NCBI GenBank assembly: GCA_022570795.1
Contig: JAKUDP010000028.1
Span: forward strand, 1,116,001 to 1,180,000
Length of the DNA stretch: 64,000 nt
Direction: 5' to 3'
From: Sphaerulina vaccinii
Lineage: Eukaryota; Ascomycota; Dothideomycetes; Mycosphaerellales; Mycosphaerellaceae
The notes under the pieces were generated by a model. It ran no database searches and was not told the origin of the DNA. It worked only from the letters and a program-made list of their open reading frames with translations. Positions 32,851-43,329 of the stretch are shown here, piece after piece. The translations under genes were made by a program, and so were the position numbers. Positions within the stretch are counted from its first letter, which is position 1; each line of letters opens with the position of its first letter.

Positions 32851-33295
32851 ATTGTTGGTTGATTCGAGTGGCGTGAGTTTGTTTGGTAAGGTGAGTGTTT
32901 CGTTCGGTTGTTTGTGAGAATTGACAGTTGGTTATAGTAGTGAAAAACGCAAGCAATGCTTCAGGACATATGTGGTAGCTGGAGTACCAAGTTTTGGCAG
33001 CTGCAATCGTTCATGCGATGACGTAGTTTCTTTCATGTTGGTGCCTGGCGAGCAAGAGCTATGGGGAGCTTGACTGGCACATGCTGTGTCAGACGATCTT
33101 GTGCATTGCTTATGTGTAACCATTGCCTTCAGCTTGTGAAGATGCAGGAAGTGAGCGACATATCGTCCATAAGCCAGGTAAGGTGGACAAATCCATCTAC
33201 TCTGGGAAATATGTGATGATGTTCGATGCTCATGATTTTGCTAAGTTTTTACAGTATATCATACATTCATAGCCTCGTCAAGATATCCTCACTGC
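32851..33295. other. Intergenic upstream of I78 inhibitor
   Basis: About 445 bp; nothing recognised. Confidence 0.5.
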
Positions 33296-33842
33296 TCAGA
33301 TGGCAGAATCGTTCTTCGCGAATTGCCTGGCAAGTGCTTCGATGCTATCCACGATCCTCTTGAAGTCGTCCTTCTGCTCCTTCTCAACATCGCCCTCACT
33401 GGCCTCCTCTTCGTCATTCGACCACTGGACGTCCATGGTGTTGAAGTCGACCTTGGTGTCTGCGCCGTAGATATCCTTCGATGCGCTCGATGGAAATCCT
33501 CGAAGTTGCTGGACCAGGCTGAGAAGCTCATTCACATCGTCGCTTGAAGCATTGTCAGCATTGTCTTTCTCTACAAAGACAGTCGAGGTCGTTAACATAC
33601 GAAGGAACATCGCCAGTCTTCTCCGATGACTTGTTGTTGCCAGTGTACTGGACTTGTCTTACTACAGCCGATCGGTTTGGCTCGCCGAGGACTTCAACGG
33701 TGAGCTTAGGCTCGCCTATAGGATGAGCATGTCAGCGTCGGCACGAGATTCGTTCATCTCCCAGGATGTACTGACCAGCGAATGGCTTATTGATTCTGAC
33801 TTGGAATTCTCCGCTTGGTGGTGGTGCTACTGCGCGAGGCAT
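33296..33842 (-). CDS. Orphan 142-residue acidic protein, three exons
   Basis: Exons 33776-33842, 33601-33715 and 33296-33542 join in frame (429 nt). Intron 2 is 58 nt with a GCTGAC branch site. The N-terminal 60 residues (MPRAVAPPPSGEFQVRINKP) look like beta structure. The C-terminal half is acidic and helical, with DDVNELLSLVQQLRG and a terminal amphipathic helix FKRIVDSIEALARQFAK. I do not recognise the family. Good splice signals at both introns and the coherent composition support a real gene. Without the second splice, the third exon would open only from an internal ATG at 33610. Confidence 0.7.
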
Positions 33843-34378
33843 TGTGAGAGGAGGATTTGGCTTGGTTCGATTGGTGATGAGTAGGATTATGGTAGAATGG
33901 GTTGTTTACTGAAATCAGACTGTCGATTGAAAGACTTTTGCAATGCAGGTACAACAAGAAGCACTCAATAATAAAAGTGCTCTTGTGCCCCTCCGAGCCA
34001 TATGCACATCATGACATTCACTGACGCAATGTGGATAGATCGAACTCAATATGACGGCTTGACTTTTCGAGAACGACCGACCAAGAACTTTGGACCTCAC
34101 CATGCCTACTTCGATCTTCAGAGGCTCTCAATTTCGAGCAGAAGCGAGACTGAATTCATGTGTCACCAAACAGTGTACTGCTGGCAATGCAGCTGCTATA
34201 TCGTTATGCCTCAGGCAAACACGCTAGCCGCAGGGCTAGTCTGGGGCAGTGCGCGCTTTGGGCGCTCGTGACCTGCTGCCTGCTCCTGCCGCATGAGTAA
34301 CAACACATACATATGCTGTCGATTGTGCTTGTTCTACTCACGAAACTGATCTCACAACCTTGACTCTTAGCACAGAAC
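33843..34378. other. Intergenic, divergent
   Basis: About 535 bp between divergent starts; nothing recognised. Confidence 0.5.
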
Positions 34379-35635
34379 ATGGCCAGCGTCCGCTTTGACA
34401 CACTGCCAGCAGAGCTAATTGCTCAGATTGCAATAAGCAGCAATGCATACTCGGTGCTCCAGCTAGCAGCTACGAGCCACAAGATTCGAACAGCTTCGTA
34501 CGACATCTTGGTCTTTAAGCAAATCATCGAAAAATCACAAACCACGCACTGGCAAAACGACTCCTTGGACATCGCCGCAATTGAACGTCGTTGCGAAAAG
34601 GACGTTGTTGCTTGGGCTCACTATGCTCTGGCCGATGAGTTGACTATAATCCACAAACAAGAAGTGCAGATGAATTCCGTTGCCATAGCTGCTACGCGCG
34701 TTGCCGAAGCCTCGAACCGGACGAGGGGATGGACGACGTGGGCAGCTGCGGCCAGGGCTGAAGGCCATAGAGGCATTCTCATGACATGGCTACCAGAACT
34801 GTTCTTGGTTCGACATCCTTCCATGCTTGATAACTTCTTCTGGAATGAGTTTCTGGAGACATCCATCAACGAAAGGCGCGTGTTCTGTCTCACGATTTCA
34901 GTGCTCGCCACAAAGTCTTCTCCTGAAGCGATACTTGAGCTAGAACGCAAGTTGACTTCACCACAACAACAGGGGAGATTGGTTCAAGGGGAGAAAATGA
35001 CCGATCATCTCTGGACACTCGTGTGGACCATCATACAGATTCGCAATGGTATCAAGAATCGATTGTCCATTTGGCCTTTTGACGACGCAGCGAGGGTGCC
35101 ACATATCTCTCCACCCTCGATTTCCGCGAGTCTTGTGGAACCCTTCAATAACAACTACGAACTCCCTCTTCCGTTTTCCGGCAAGTTCGACGAGTGGTAT
35201 CAAAGTCACATAAAGTCCATGGCTGCTGAAGAGTACATCACAACCGGTCACTGGCAAGGTTACTATACATACTTCGGCCTCTTTCACCTCGCAGCCTCCG
35301 CACGACAGTTTGATCCTCCCATGAAGAATATTCAATTCACGCGCGATTCTTTAGAAGGTCTAGAGCTCGTGGCTAGCAGTGCCCCAGATCGGCTATATCT
35401 CGTGGCTGAGGATTGTCATGATGGCATCGACAGTTTCACAGTCAAGGGAAGTATGATGAGAATAGATGGCGATATGAGGTTCAGGGGCACGAAGACGTAC
35501 ACTCATGGGCACAATTATTGGGATTGGGACTTGCGAATGACACCATTTGGTCTCGTTGGTTTTTGGGGCAGAAGGAGGGCGCAGGGTTTCAGGAGGAATG
35601 GAAGTATGTGGTTGTGGAAAGTTGAGAATCCATGA
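34379..35635 (+). CDS. F-box-like hypothetical protein
   Basis: 418 residues in one exon. The N-terminus RFDTLPAELIAQIAISSNAY fits the LPxEL core of an F-box, the motif that docks substrate receptors to SKP1 in SCF ubiquitin ligases. The rest has no repeats I can name; the C-terminal 100 residues are rich in aromatic and Gly residues (YWDWDLRMTPFGLVGFWGRR), suggesting a beta-rich domain. An F-box role is inferred from the N-terminal motif only. No signal peptide or membrane segment is seen. Confidence 0.7.
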   Translation: MASVRFDTLPAELIAQIAISSNAYSVLQLAATSHKIRTASYDILVFKQIIEKSQTTHWQNDSLDIAAIERRCEKDVVAWAHYALADELTIIHKQEVQMNSVAIAATRVAEASNRTRGWTTWAAAARAEGHRGILMTWLPELFLVRHPSMLDNFFWNEFLETSINERRVFCLTISVLATKSSPEAILELERKLTSPQQQGRLVQGEKMTDHLWTLVWTIIQIRNGIKNRLSIWPFDDAARVPHISPPSISASLVEPFNNNYELPLPFSGKFDEWYQSHIKSMAAEEYITTGHWQGYYTYFGLFHLAASARQFDPPMKNIQFTRDSLEGLELVASSAPDRLYLVAEDCHDGIDSFTVKGSMMRIDGDMRFRGTKTYTHGHNYWDWDLRMTPFGLVGFWGRRRAQGFRRNGSMWLWKVENP

Positions 35636-35895
35636 TGCGTGGATAAGTATAAGAGGTGTAGAATATGGGCACAGTGCAGAGGAGACTGTGCATGCACTAC
35701 TAGTTGGTAGTATACTGCTTACGTGTACAGCAAAAAGTCGAGCCTACGAAACCGGTAGCCCACGAACTTGGTAGCTTTGGGCAAACCCACAGAGTACAGT
35801 CACAGCCGTACCGTTGAAATTTTTGAGGATAATACTCTTTCTATATCTCAAGACACAACAACAACAATAATGAAGAGCATAAAAACAAGCACAAC

Positions 35896-36417
35896 ATGCC
35901 ACCGCAACAAACCAACCCACTCAGTCTCTGCGACCGCGTCCATGCCTTACCACGAGAGCTCATCGACATGGTCTACGACGAGGTCCTTGTCATGTTGAAA
36001 GACACGACCCCTACACATACTGTCATCAGAGTAGACTCAAGGTATCGTGTCCCATCGATCCTTCATTTAACGCACAACCTACGCGACACTTACCGAGCAC
36101 GATACTACACTCTCAACGACTTCGACTTCGACATTCCCGATAGCAGGGCGTTTGAAAAGTGGCTCTCCTCATTGTGTCGACATGCTGAATGTGACCCTGC
36201 TGCCATAATCCGTGGTCTGCATTCGAAAGGGGTTGTTTTCGAAAGGCTTGGACTTCGAATACAGTTCTACGACAGGACTGTCGACGTTATTAGCCAGTGG
36301 AATTGTAAGCATCTGAGGGAGCGAAAGAGACCTACTGTAAGCATGTGGTGGCAAGCTTCGAACGACCCGGATGTAGTGGGGCGGTACGCGAATCTCTGGC
36401 CGGCAATCACAGCCTGA
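35896..36417 (+). CDS. Small hypothetical protein, paralogue of the gene at 50.1 kb
   Basis: 173 residues. After a short leader it reads ALPRELIDMVYDEVL, IRVDSRYRVPSILHL, a YY pair, FDFDI and AFEKWLSSL. The same order of motifs is seen in the 161-residue protein at 50062-50547 (ALPQEMKDKIAEHYI, IIDRTYKPPVHLQI, YY, FQFHG, VKEWLHTL). The N-terminal block resembles a weak F-box. No function is known to me. Translation downstream of the ATG at 35896 is uninterrupted, and the gene overlaps nothing else credible. Confidence 0.7.
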   Translation: MPPQQTNPLSLCDRVHALPRELIDMVYDEVLVMLKDTTPTHTVIRVDSRYRVPSILHLTHNLRDTYRARYYTLNDFDFDIPDSRAFEKWLSSLCRHAECDPAAIIRGLHSKGVVFERLGLRIQFYDRTVDVISQWNCKHLRERKRPTVSMWWQASNDPDVVGRYANLWPAITA

Positions 36418-36680
36418 AGATTAGCACTCCCAAGTTATGAGCGTGAAGTACCCCGTCTTATTGGGCCGTGGTTGAGGAAAAGCGCGAAGTAGGAAGTGCG
36501 CTAGATTCGATACATCAAGAAGGCACAATCCCCCAGTGAAGAGAAGAGCATGAGAATAGTAGCGCTGCTGCAAGAAAGTCGAGATGTGCCATAGTGCTTG
36601 GTCTTCCAATCCATCGCTCGCGACAACAGTGAGCCCAATCCGAGCAGCTGCTCTCCAGCATAGCTTGGACCAATCGTCGG

Positions 36681-38936
36681 CTACGCGATAGACAGTGTCT
36701 CGCCACTGCATCCGTTGATAGTTGTGAAAGAATCCAGCTCTTCGCCTTTCACATTTCCATATCTTCCCACCTCTGGTAGCACCGTCAGTGCAGATGAGCC
36801 TTTCTGAATCATGGACACTATCTGGTCGATAGATTCCGTAGGGTTGCCGTTCAAGCGTACGACAATACGGCAGCGGTGCATTGCGAATTCGAGCCAAACG
36901 TTCGCAGCCTTTGAGGGGATCTTCTTCAGCTGCTCCAGATTCTCCTTGTTGAGGTCGACTAGCTGCCCGACTGTGGCCTCCAGCCTTTCTACTAGTGCCT
37001 TGGAGCAAGCCATGAACTCGGATCTGAGCTTCGAACGTTTGTCCCAGGATGAAGGCTTTGACTTCAATGCCTCGCGGCATTCTTGAATCGTCATGTATCT
37101 CCAACGTTCTGTTTGCACACCAGGCGTAGGCCAGACATATCTTGCACTATCTGATGCAGCAGCGGTAGTACCTTCATTGCATTGTTGAAACCACTCCTTC
37201 TCCAGAATCTTGCCTTCTTCACCGAAAATGCGAAAGGGACTGCAGAACACGTAGTCGAAGAGCAGGTTCCATATTATGTGCTGTAGAATGGCCTTCTTCG
37301 GTAGTCTTTGGCTCTGTTGGTCACCGAGCTTTTGCATGACTTGCGACGTGAACTTGTGCTGATCTTTCTTCCAAGCTAGACGACCGATGTCTTCGACTAG
37401 TAGTTGGAAGGCCATGAACTGGTCTCTAAGCTTGTTGTCGGCATCCTTTGGCAAGTCTGGTGCCGTAAATATCACACCATGATAGACTTTGTCGTCGCGG
37501 GACAGCAAGGCGGCGTTCAACTCTCGTACTTGCGCCTGCAGCTGCTTTTGGTGAATGGAAGTGTACTGCTCGAACTTCTTCTTGTGCTCAGCTTTCAGCT
37601 GCTTCAGTTCGGTCGTATGGCTGGCGGCAAGCTGCTGCAAGTCCTGGGAATGTTGTTGTAAGAGCTGTGTCTTCGCCGTTTCGTGCGTGGTCATGAGAAC
37701 AGCCAATGCTTGGGTATGCTCCCTCGCTGTCCGTTTCGCTGCCTCTTTCAGATGCGTGATTTCTCCTTCCATCTCCTCACCATCATGCTCTATCTCTTTC
37801 ACCGTTGCGCGCAACTTGTCCAACCTGGACTGCATACCCTTTATGGACTCTTCGTACTCCCTGTGCTTTTCAGCCATACTGGTAGCGTGTGCCTGCCGTA
37901 GGTTTTGCACTTCCACACGATGACTATTGGATAGGTTTTGCCTCTCGCGGACAGCGTTGTTGTTAGTAGAGCTGACCTTACCATTGAGCTCAGCTATCTT
38001 CCTATTGTGCTCTTGGTCGATCTGCTGCATCGTCGTCTGCCGCTCTTCCAGACGCGCCTCGCTGATGGCCAACTGGGACTGGCGCTCTTGGCCGGCTAAT
38101 ATTCTCTCGTATGTTAGTTGGGCCTCAGTCAAACCTGCTTCGTACTTCTGCCGATCCTGTTCGTGAGCCAGCCTTGCCTCACGCTCAAGTCTTTGAGCAG
38201 TCTCGACGTTCAACTGTGTGTGGTGGAGTGTATTCTGTAGAGCCTGCAAGTCGGCCAGGCATTTATTCCTGTCATTCGTGATCGATGCTGTAAGCTCCTT
38301 CTCACTCCGTAACTCGCCGCCGACCTGTGCAAGCTTCGCAGTGTAGTAGTCCTCGAGTAACTCTCGTTGCCTGTTAGCCTTTGTCGCTTCATCTCGATGC
38401 TTCTCCTCCACCGTCTCTGGATCTACCTCATCTGGGGCGACCATGAACGAGTTCTCACGTGCGGTTTGGTGCTGGTGCGAAGCATCCCGTTCGGCTGCAT
38501 ATCCAAGAGAGTAGTTATTCGGATCATCGCCTTCTTCCAGGTGCAGCTCATCGCGTCTAAGCCTTGTTACTACATCTACTGACTTCGTTGTCAGATCGTC
38601 ATTGTGATTGGCAGACTCTGGCGGTCGTTCTGGCGGGACTTTGAAGTGAATCTGGTTTCCCTCACAACTGGGCGTTTCCGACACGGACCGGCCTTCTGTG
38701 CCAAAGCCATAGCCATGGTCATAGGCTTCTCTGGCCTTGAGAGCTAAATCACTTGCTTTTGGAGTCGAGGTTTTGAGCTCGAGATCTGGCGCTTGGGTGT
38801 GTTCAGGTTTCTCCCGACGCTTGTTCTTCTTGTCCTTGACCCAACGGACCAGGTTTCCTCCGAGATTCGATCGAGACTGCGCCGTCGTCGTCTGTTCATC
38901 TGTTGTTATTGTTGTTGCTGATGCTGCCACCGACAT
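36681..38936 (-). CDS. Long coiled-coil protein of unknown function
   Basis: 751 residues from the ATG at 38936 (MSVAASATTITTDEQ); the frame is also open upstream to 38993. Residues 1-150 are low-complexity and charged, about 150-450 form a nearly continuous Glu/Gln/Arg-rich coiled coil, and about 455-740 form a globular C-terminal region (VYHGVIFTAPDLP, ILQHIIWNLLFDYVFCSPFRIFG). Similar C-terminal regions occur in uncharacterised ascomycete proteins, as I recall. The model may instead use a 65-nt intron (36706-36770) and end at 36421 with a different tail. It shares a 371-bp divergent promoter with the Hsp70-like gene. Confidence 0.75.
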   Translation of the reverse strand: MSVAASATTITTDEQTTTAQSRSNLGGNLVRWVKDKKNKRREKPEHTQAPDLELKTSTPKASDLALKAREAYDHGYGFGTEGRSVSETPSCEGNQIHFKVPPERPPESANHNDDLTTKSVDVVTRLRRDELHLEEGDDPNNYSLGYAAERDASHQHQTARENSFMVAPDEVDPETVEEKHRDEATKANRQRELLEDYYTAKLAQVGGELRSEKELTASITNDRNKCLADLQALQNTLHHTQLNVETAQRLEREARLAHEQDRQKYEAGLTEAQLTYERILAGQERQSQLAISEARLEERQTTMQQIDQEHNRKIAELNGKVSSTNNNAVRERQNLSNSHRVEVQNLRQAHATSMAEKHREYEESIKGMQSRLDKLRATVKEIEHDGEEMEGEITHLKEAAKRTAREHTQALAVLMTTHETAKTQLLQQHSQDLQQLAASHTTELKQLKAEHKKKFEQYTSIHQKQLQAQVRELNAALLSRDDKVYHGVIFTAPDLPKDADNKLRDQFMAFQLLVEDIGRLAWKKDQHKFTSQVMQKLGDQQSQRLPKKAILQHIIWNLLFDYVFCSPFRIFGEEGKILEKEWFQQCNEGTTAAASDSARYVWPTPGVQTERWRYMTIQECREALKSKPSSWDKRSKLRSEFMACSKALVERLEATVGQLVDLNKENLEQLKKIPSKAANVWLEFAMHRCRIVVRLNGNPTESIDQIVSMIQKGSSALTVLPEVGRYGNVKGEELDSFTTINGCSGETLSIA

Positions 38937-39307
38937 CTTCAATTTCGATCTCCCAACGTGATGAAGACAGCAGATTTCCGCACAGAAGAACAATGCACCT
39001 TACATCGTACAGGCGTAGCCCACGAAGTCCATAAGGCTACCTTATGGAACAAGGCTGCGAGCCTGGTCTGCAGCATGCCGCCAGTTCCTGCGACCTTTAG
39101 TGGGCAAGGCTGAGGGTGTGCTTTGGCTTGCAGCGAGGCTGTATGGAGGCGGAGTACATGTAGTAGCCATGTCAAGTGTAAGGAAGAGGCCGCATCAGGC
39201 TGGCGACTGTTCGCTAAGCACCTGGGTATCTGTCTCCGGTGCTGCTACATTTATGAGAGAACGACAGGCAGGTTCGAAGAACTTTCGCTGACTTAGGTCG
39301 TTGCAAC
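38937..39307. promoter_or_regulatory. Divergent promoter region, coiled-coil gene / Hsp70-like gene
   Basis: 371 bp between divergent start codons. No canonical heat-shock element triplet (nGAAnnTTCnnGAA) is obvious, although isolated GAA and TTC words occur around 39270-39285. Confidence 0.45.
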
Positions 39308-41791
39308 ATGTCACTGCATTCGGGCACAGAGGAGCCAGATAACCTCCTCGACGACTCAAACTCGTTGAACCTCGATACGCAAGCAATCACTGAACAACTC
39401 CGGAGTGCCTCGGTTCAGCAACAACCTTCGCCAAAAGGAAATGGACGACTTGTGATTGCTATAGACTATGGCACCACTTTTACAGGTATATAGCTCTAGC
39501 ACTACAGATGATCGAACGCTAATTGAGTGTGTAGGATTGGCTTTTGCGACCACATACTCAGATCATGCCGAGCTAGCAAGTGTGGAAGTCTTGCAAGATT
39601 GGACTCCCAGGATGAACAATCAGCAGAAGGTCCCCAGTGTCATCTCTTACGTGCGAACAGCACAGGGACGTGTGCAATGGGGATCCGACATTACCGCAGA
39701 TGCCGTTACTATGGTCAACACGAAGCTAGAACTCGAGCCTCAAGCCACTCTGTTCGAAGAGCTGGACTTGACGTTGCATCTGCTGAAAAGTACAGGCAAC
39801 TTATCTTTCGAGCATATACGCAAGGTTGGACCAGAGCCTGCATTCACTTCCCGAGCACCCGCTCAGATAGCCACAGACTACCTGACAGAGATCGCCAGAT
39901 GTGACGGGAAGGCTAAAGCGATCAATGTCGAGCAGCTTGCACTTACGAAATTTCCAGTTGACATCGTGATCACGGTCCCAGTGGTAAGTTGACCTGGACA
40001 ACAACAAATAGAGTGTATACACTGAACTTCGACTCAGAACTGGTCGTACAGAGCATACGGCTCAATCTTCAGGGCTGTCAGAGAAGCGGGATTTGACAGA
40101 ACAGTATTCCCCACCCTCCAGGACACTATACTGGTGACGGAGCCGGAAGCTGCTTCTTGCTTCACAGCTCGCGATCTCCAGGAGCGAGGAACCGAGTTCT
40201 TGAAGGTGTGTGGAGAAGATTTGCCGAAATATGTGTATCTTACTTACGTGGTACAGGAAGGAGATTGCTTTGTTCTCTGCGATGCAGGGGGCGGTACTGT
40301 GGATGTCATCTCCTTCCAGGTCCAAAAGGTGAAGCCTTTCCTGGAGCTCAAGAAAGTGACTGCGCCAGCAGGTGAGAAGTGTGGGTCCTCGGGGGTAGAC
40401 ACTGCATTCAAGTCCTGGCTTCGAGACGCCATCACGGTACAGGAGTACGCCAAGCTCGACCCTGCCAACGAGAAGAAGCAAAGGATTAGCCCGCATACGT
40501 CCGAAACTCCAGCCATGAGAGAGCTCATCAGACGATTCAACCTCAAGAAGGCCGCCTTCTCCAACCTGACAGCGGCAGACATCAAGCTTGATCTTCCAGA
40601 GCCCCTACGGAACCTGACAGTCAAGGAGAACGCAAAGGATGGCGAGCTCACGATATCTCGGTACGTCTGTTCAAGTCTTTCTTGCTTGCACTGCTCACTC
40701 GTCCTAGGGCCGACATGAAGCTTCTGATGGACTCTTGTGTCAACGGCGTGATCGAGCTGATCAAGAAGCAAATCAAGGACGTGGGCGATTTGCAAGGTCG
40801 TCGTATTAAGGTAAGACATCGCACTCAGCCGTAGTTACCGTTTTTCATATACTGATAAGCCAGAACGTGTTCCTTGTTGGTGGCTTCGGAGCATCGCCTT
40901 ATTTACAGGAAGAGCTGGCCAAAAGTCTTGCAAGAAGAAAGATCAAGCTACGACGACCCGGCGAGTATAAGTCGTAAGTAGTCGAAACTTGGAATTCTTC
41001 TTCACTATATCTGACTTTGTATAGCTTGACAGCCGTCGTTCAGGGGGCTGTGATCTATGGCATTGAGAAGGGTAAGTTCTGACCCATTCTACTCATTCCT
41101 CGTCATTGCTGACCCTCGGGTGGTAGCTCATCACAAAGAGGCCCAGCGCATGGCAGCGATCCTGAAGAGCTATGGCATCTTGCACTCTCGTAGTCGCGAC
41201 AAGAGATCGGATCGTTTTGAATGGCTTATCAGGAAAGGTGACATGGCGCTCTCGGGTCTCACGGCTCAAGAAGCTGGGAATGGAAACATGGTGCTCTCGA
41301 ATCAGAAGTCAGTCGTGAGCAGCATGGACTTCTACATCAACGGCGCAGCCTGCGTCGGGAACAAGTACAACTACAAGATCTACGAGTATCTAGATCCGGA
41401 TGAGGATGACAATGTCCCAGACATGTGGCAGAACGGGCAACATGGTACGTGGCATCCTACATTAGTGATGTGTTCGCATGACTGACAGCATGATCTAGAG
41501 GTTCGAGAAGTCGGCGTCCTGAAGTGCGACTTCACGCCTTATGTCGACCGCGAACGACGGCCAGTGCCGAATGCACTCGTGCCAGGCGATGGCAGACGAG
41601 GTCCTTCACGAGACAGGAACAGCATAGGACCGTTGAGATGCCAATTCAGGCTGTTGTCTAGATGCATACAGGCGGAGCTGCTGTTGAGTGGAGTTCGCAT
41701 TGCGCAGTGTGATATTAAAGTGGAAGTGGACTGGTCCGAGAGGCATGATGATGCTACTGAAGCGTGGCATGACGACTCAGACGACGAGTAG
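39308..41791 (+). CDS. Hsp70-like (HSPA12-type) ATPase, eight exons
   Basis: Exons 39308-39485, 39535-39983, 40038-40660, 40708-40810, 40864-40973, 41025-41071, 41127-41444 and 41499-41791 join in frame to 706 residues. Actin-fold ATPase motifs are all present: phosphate-1 VIAIDYGTTFTGLAFA (the intron splits its Gly codon), phosphate-2 VLCDAGGGTVDVIS, and the adenosine motif VFLVGGFGASPYLQEEL. The usual substrate-binding half of Hsp70 is replaced by a different C-terminal region, as in the HSPA12 group that is expanded in filamentous ascomycetes. No ER or mitochondrial targeting signal is evident. Cytosolic chaperone-like or signalling ATPase activity is inferred; client and trigger are unknown. 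Confidence 0.92.
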
Positions 41792-42194
41792 CTGCTGAAC
41801 AGGATAAGTCTGTGGGCACTGCCGACTTTGGCGTTTGTGGACTTCACTCCAGCCGCCCACCTTCCCATTTTTTTGTCGCTAAATGTGACAGCACGTACTC
41901 TAGCGTCTGCATCTTGCCATTTGCTTCCCGCAGATGGCGCAGTGTTGCCTTGAGAGGGTGTGCAGCTGCGGCAGTAGGATCCTTCAGGCGGGCGGCCCTC
42001 TGTTGGTTTCCTGCACGCCGAGAGAGGGCGCCAGATTGGGCATATCCACAATGGGTGTGGTTTATGCAAGCTAAGCCATCACCAGGCTGGCGTGACTGGA
42101 GCATATCTATCACAACCTCCTCGCACGATCGAACAGGCATGTCCTGGCCTGTAAGCTTTGACACACCAGCCCAAGTCACAACTGGCGTTCTGGC
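41792..42194. other. Intergenic
   Basis: About 400 bp between two plus-strand genes; contains open frames on the minus strand with no family resemblance. Confidence 0.5.
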
Positions 42195-42941
42195 ATGATG
42201 CCATCGGCAAAAAGGGAGTTCATTACCAATGCCTGGCGAAAGATCAAGAAGGAACCGTACAGAGAGAACTATACCACCAGCACTTACAACCCCACGGACT
42301 ACAATGCAACACCGAGTACCAGTAGCACTGGATTTGTGATTGAGAGTGTGGTAGAGCTTCCTGACCCCATCTCTCGGAAATGGACAGTCGAAAGAAACTC
42401 TTATCTCGAACGCGAAGAGCAGGAACGACTGCACATTGCTCAACAGCAACAAGCCGAAACGCTTAGACAACAAGAAGCCGCCAGGTACAATGCACAAGAG
42501 AGAGCACGACTGGAAAGAATGCATGCAGAGAAGAGAGCACGCGACGAAGCCGCACGCGCACTCAATCGTCGCAAGAAGGATGCTTCAGCAGAAAGTGTTC
42601 GTCGTCTACGCTGGCTGATTCGCGAGAAGTATCGATTGGACTTACTCGTATGGAACGAACGAGACGCCCAAATTGCAGACCGTGATCTCATCGAAAAGGA
42701 TTACATGCGAGCAGACGAGACTTTACAGGAAATCTACTGGATCATCAATGCTTGGGAAGAAGATCTCTTTGAACCTGAGGAATGGAAAGTTGCGAAGAAG
42801 ATCAAGGATAACCTCAATCAGAGTTCTGGTAAAGATCTTCTGTGGAGAGATCTTCCTCCTTGGGATAGACCTGTTGTTTTGCCAGTTGTGAAGAAGGAGA
42901 AGGTCGAGCCTCCACCGATTTATGTGTCCGTTACAGCTTAA
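42195..42941 (+). CDS. Coiled-coil hypothetical protein
   Basis: 248 residues. About residues 65-135 form a highly charged Gln/Glu/Arg helix (EREEQERLHIAQQQQAETLR), followed by RRLRWLIREKYRLDLLVWNE and an acidic, Trp-containing region. A Pro-rich C-terminus holds a VVKKEKVEPP segment. I recognise no domain. A basic helix followed by WxINAWEEDLF suggests a protein-interaction role, but this is only a description. The gene lies 3' of the Hsp70-like gene on the same strand. Confidence 0.65.
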   Translation: MMPSAKREFITNAWRKIKKEPYRENYTTSTYNPTDYNATPSTSSTGFVIESVVELPDPISRKWTVERNSYLEREEQERLHIAQQQQAETLRQQEAARYNAQERARLERMHAEKRARDEAARALNRRKKDASAESVRRLRWLIREKYRLDLLVWNERDAQIADRDLIEKDYMRADETLQEIYWIINAWEEDLFEPEEWKVAKKIKDNLNQSSGKDLLWRDLPPWDRPVVLPVVKKEKVEPPPIYVSVTA

Positions 42942-43043
42942 GTGCAACTATCTGTGAGGAATCCTTTCCTTTTACAAGCCGGTTTATGATAAACTCAACT
43001 ACAAAGGTCCACTTCACAGCGTTATTTCCGCCAAAGATGATGC

Positions 43044-43140
43044 CACAGCCTTATCCACAACGATATGCCTCTATACAGCCTCATCCACGATCATGTATGA
43101 TTGTACAGCCCGATCTTTAACGATGTGCAACTGTACAGCC
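43044..43140 (+). repeat. 30-bp minisatellite, about three units
   Basis: Units beginning (T/C)ACAGCC recur exactly every 30 bp at 43044, 43074, 43104 and 43134; the fourth is partial. Sequence similarity among units is moderate (CAGCCTCATCCACRATCAT-like). Confidence 0.75.
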
Positions 43141-43329
43141 TCACTCTATCCCACAGCCTGATCTTCGAACCGCCAGCCTTGCTCAGCATGCATATAAGGC
43201 TGCTGCGCAGTTCTCAGAAGTGGCGGCCTCGAGATACGTGTATCGGAACTACTGCAGACTACAGTATTGGCAATCGCCAACACATAGGTCCACTCACCCA
43301 TCAGTGCGCAGGGATTCAAGCCAGCGGAC

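Noticed and set aside
43044..43140. CRISPR-like array
   Set aside because: Regular 30-bp spacing is a plain minisatellite with no distinct repeat and spacer alternation, and the host is a fungus.
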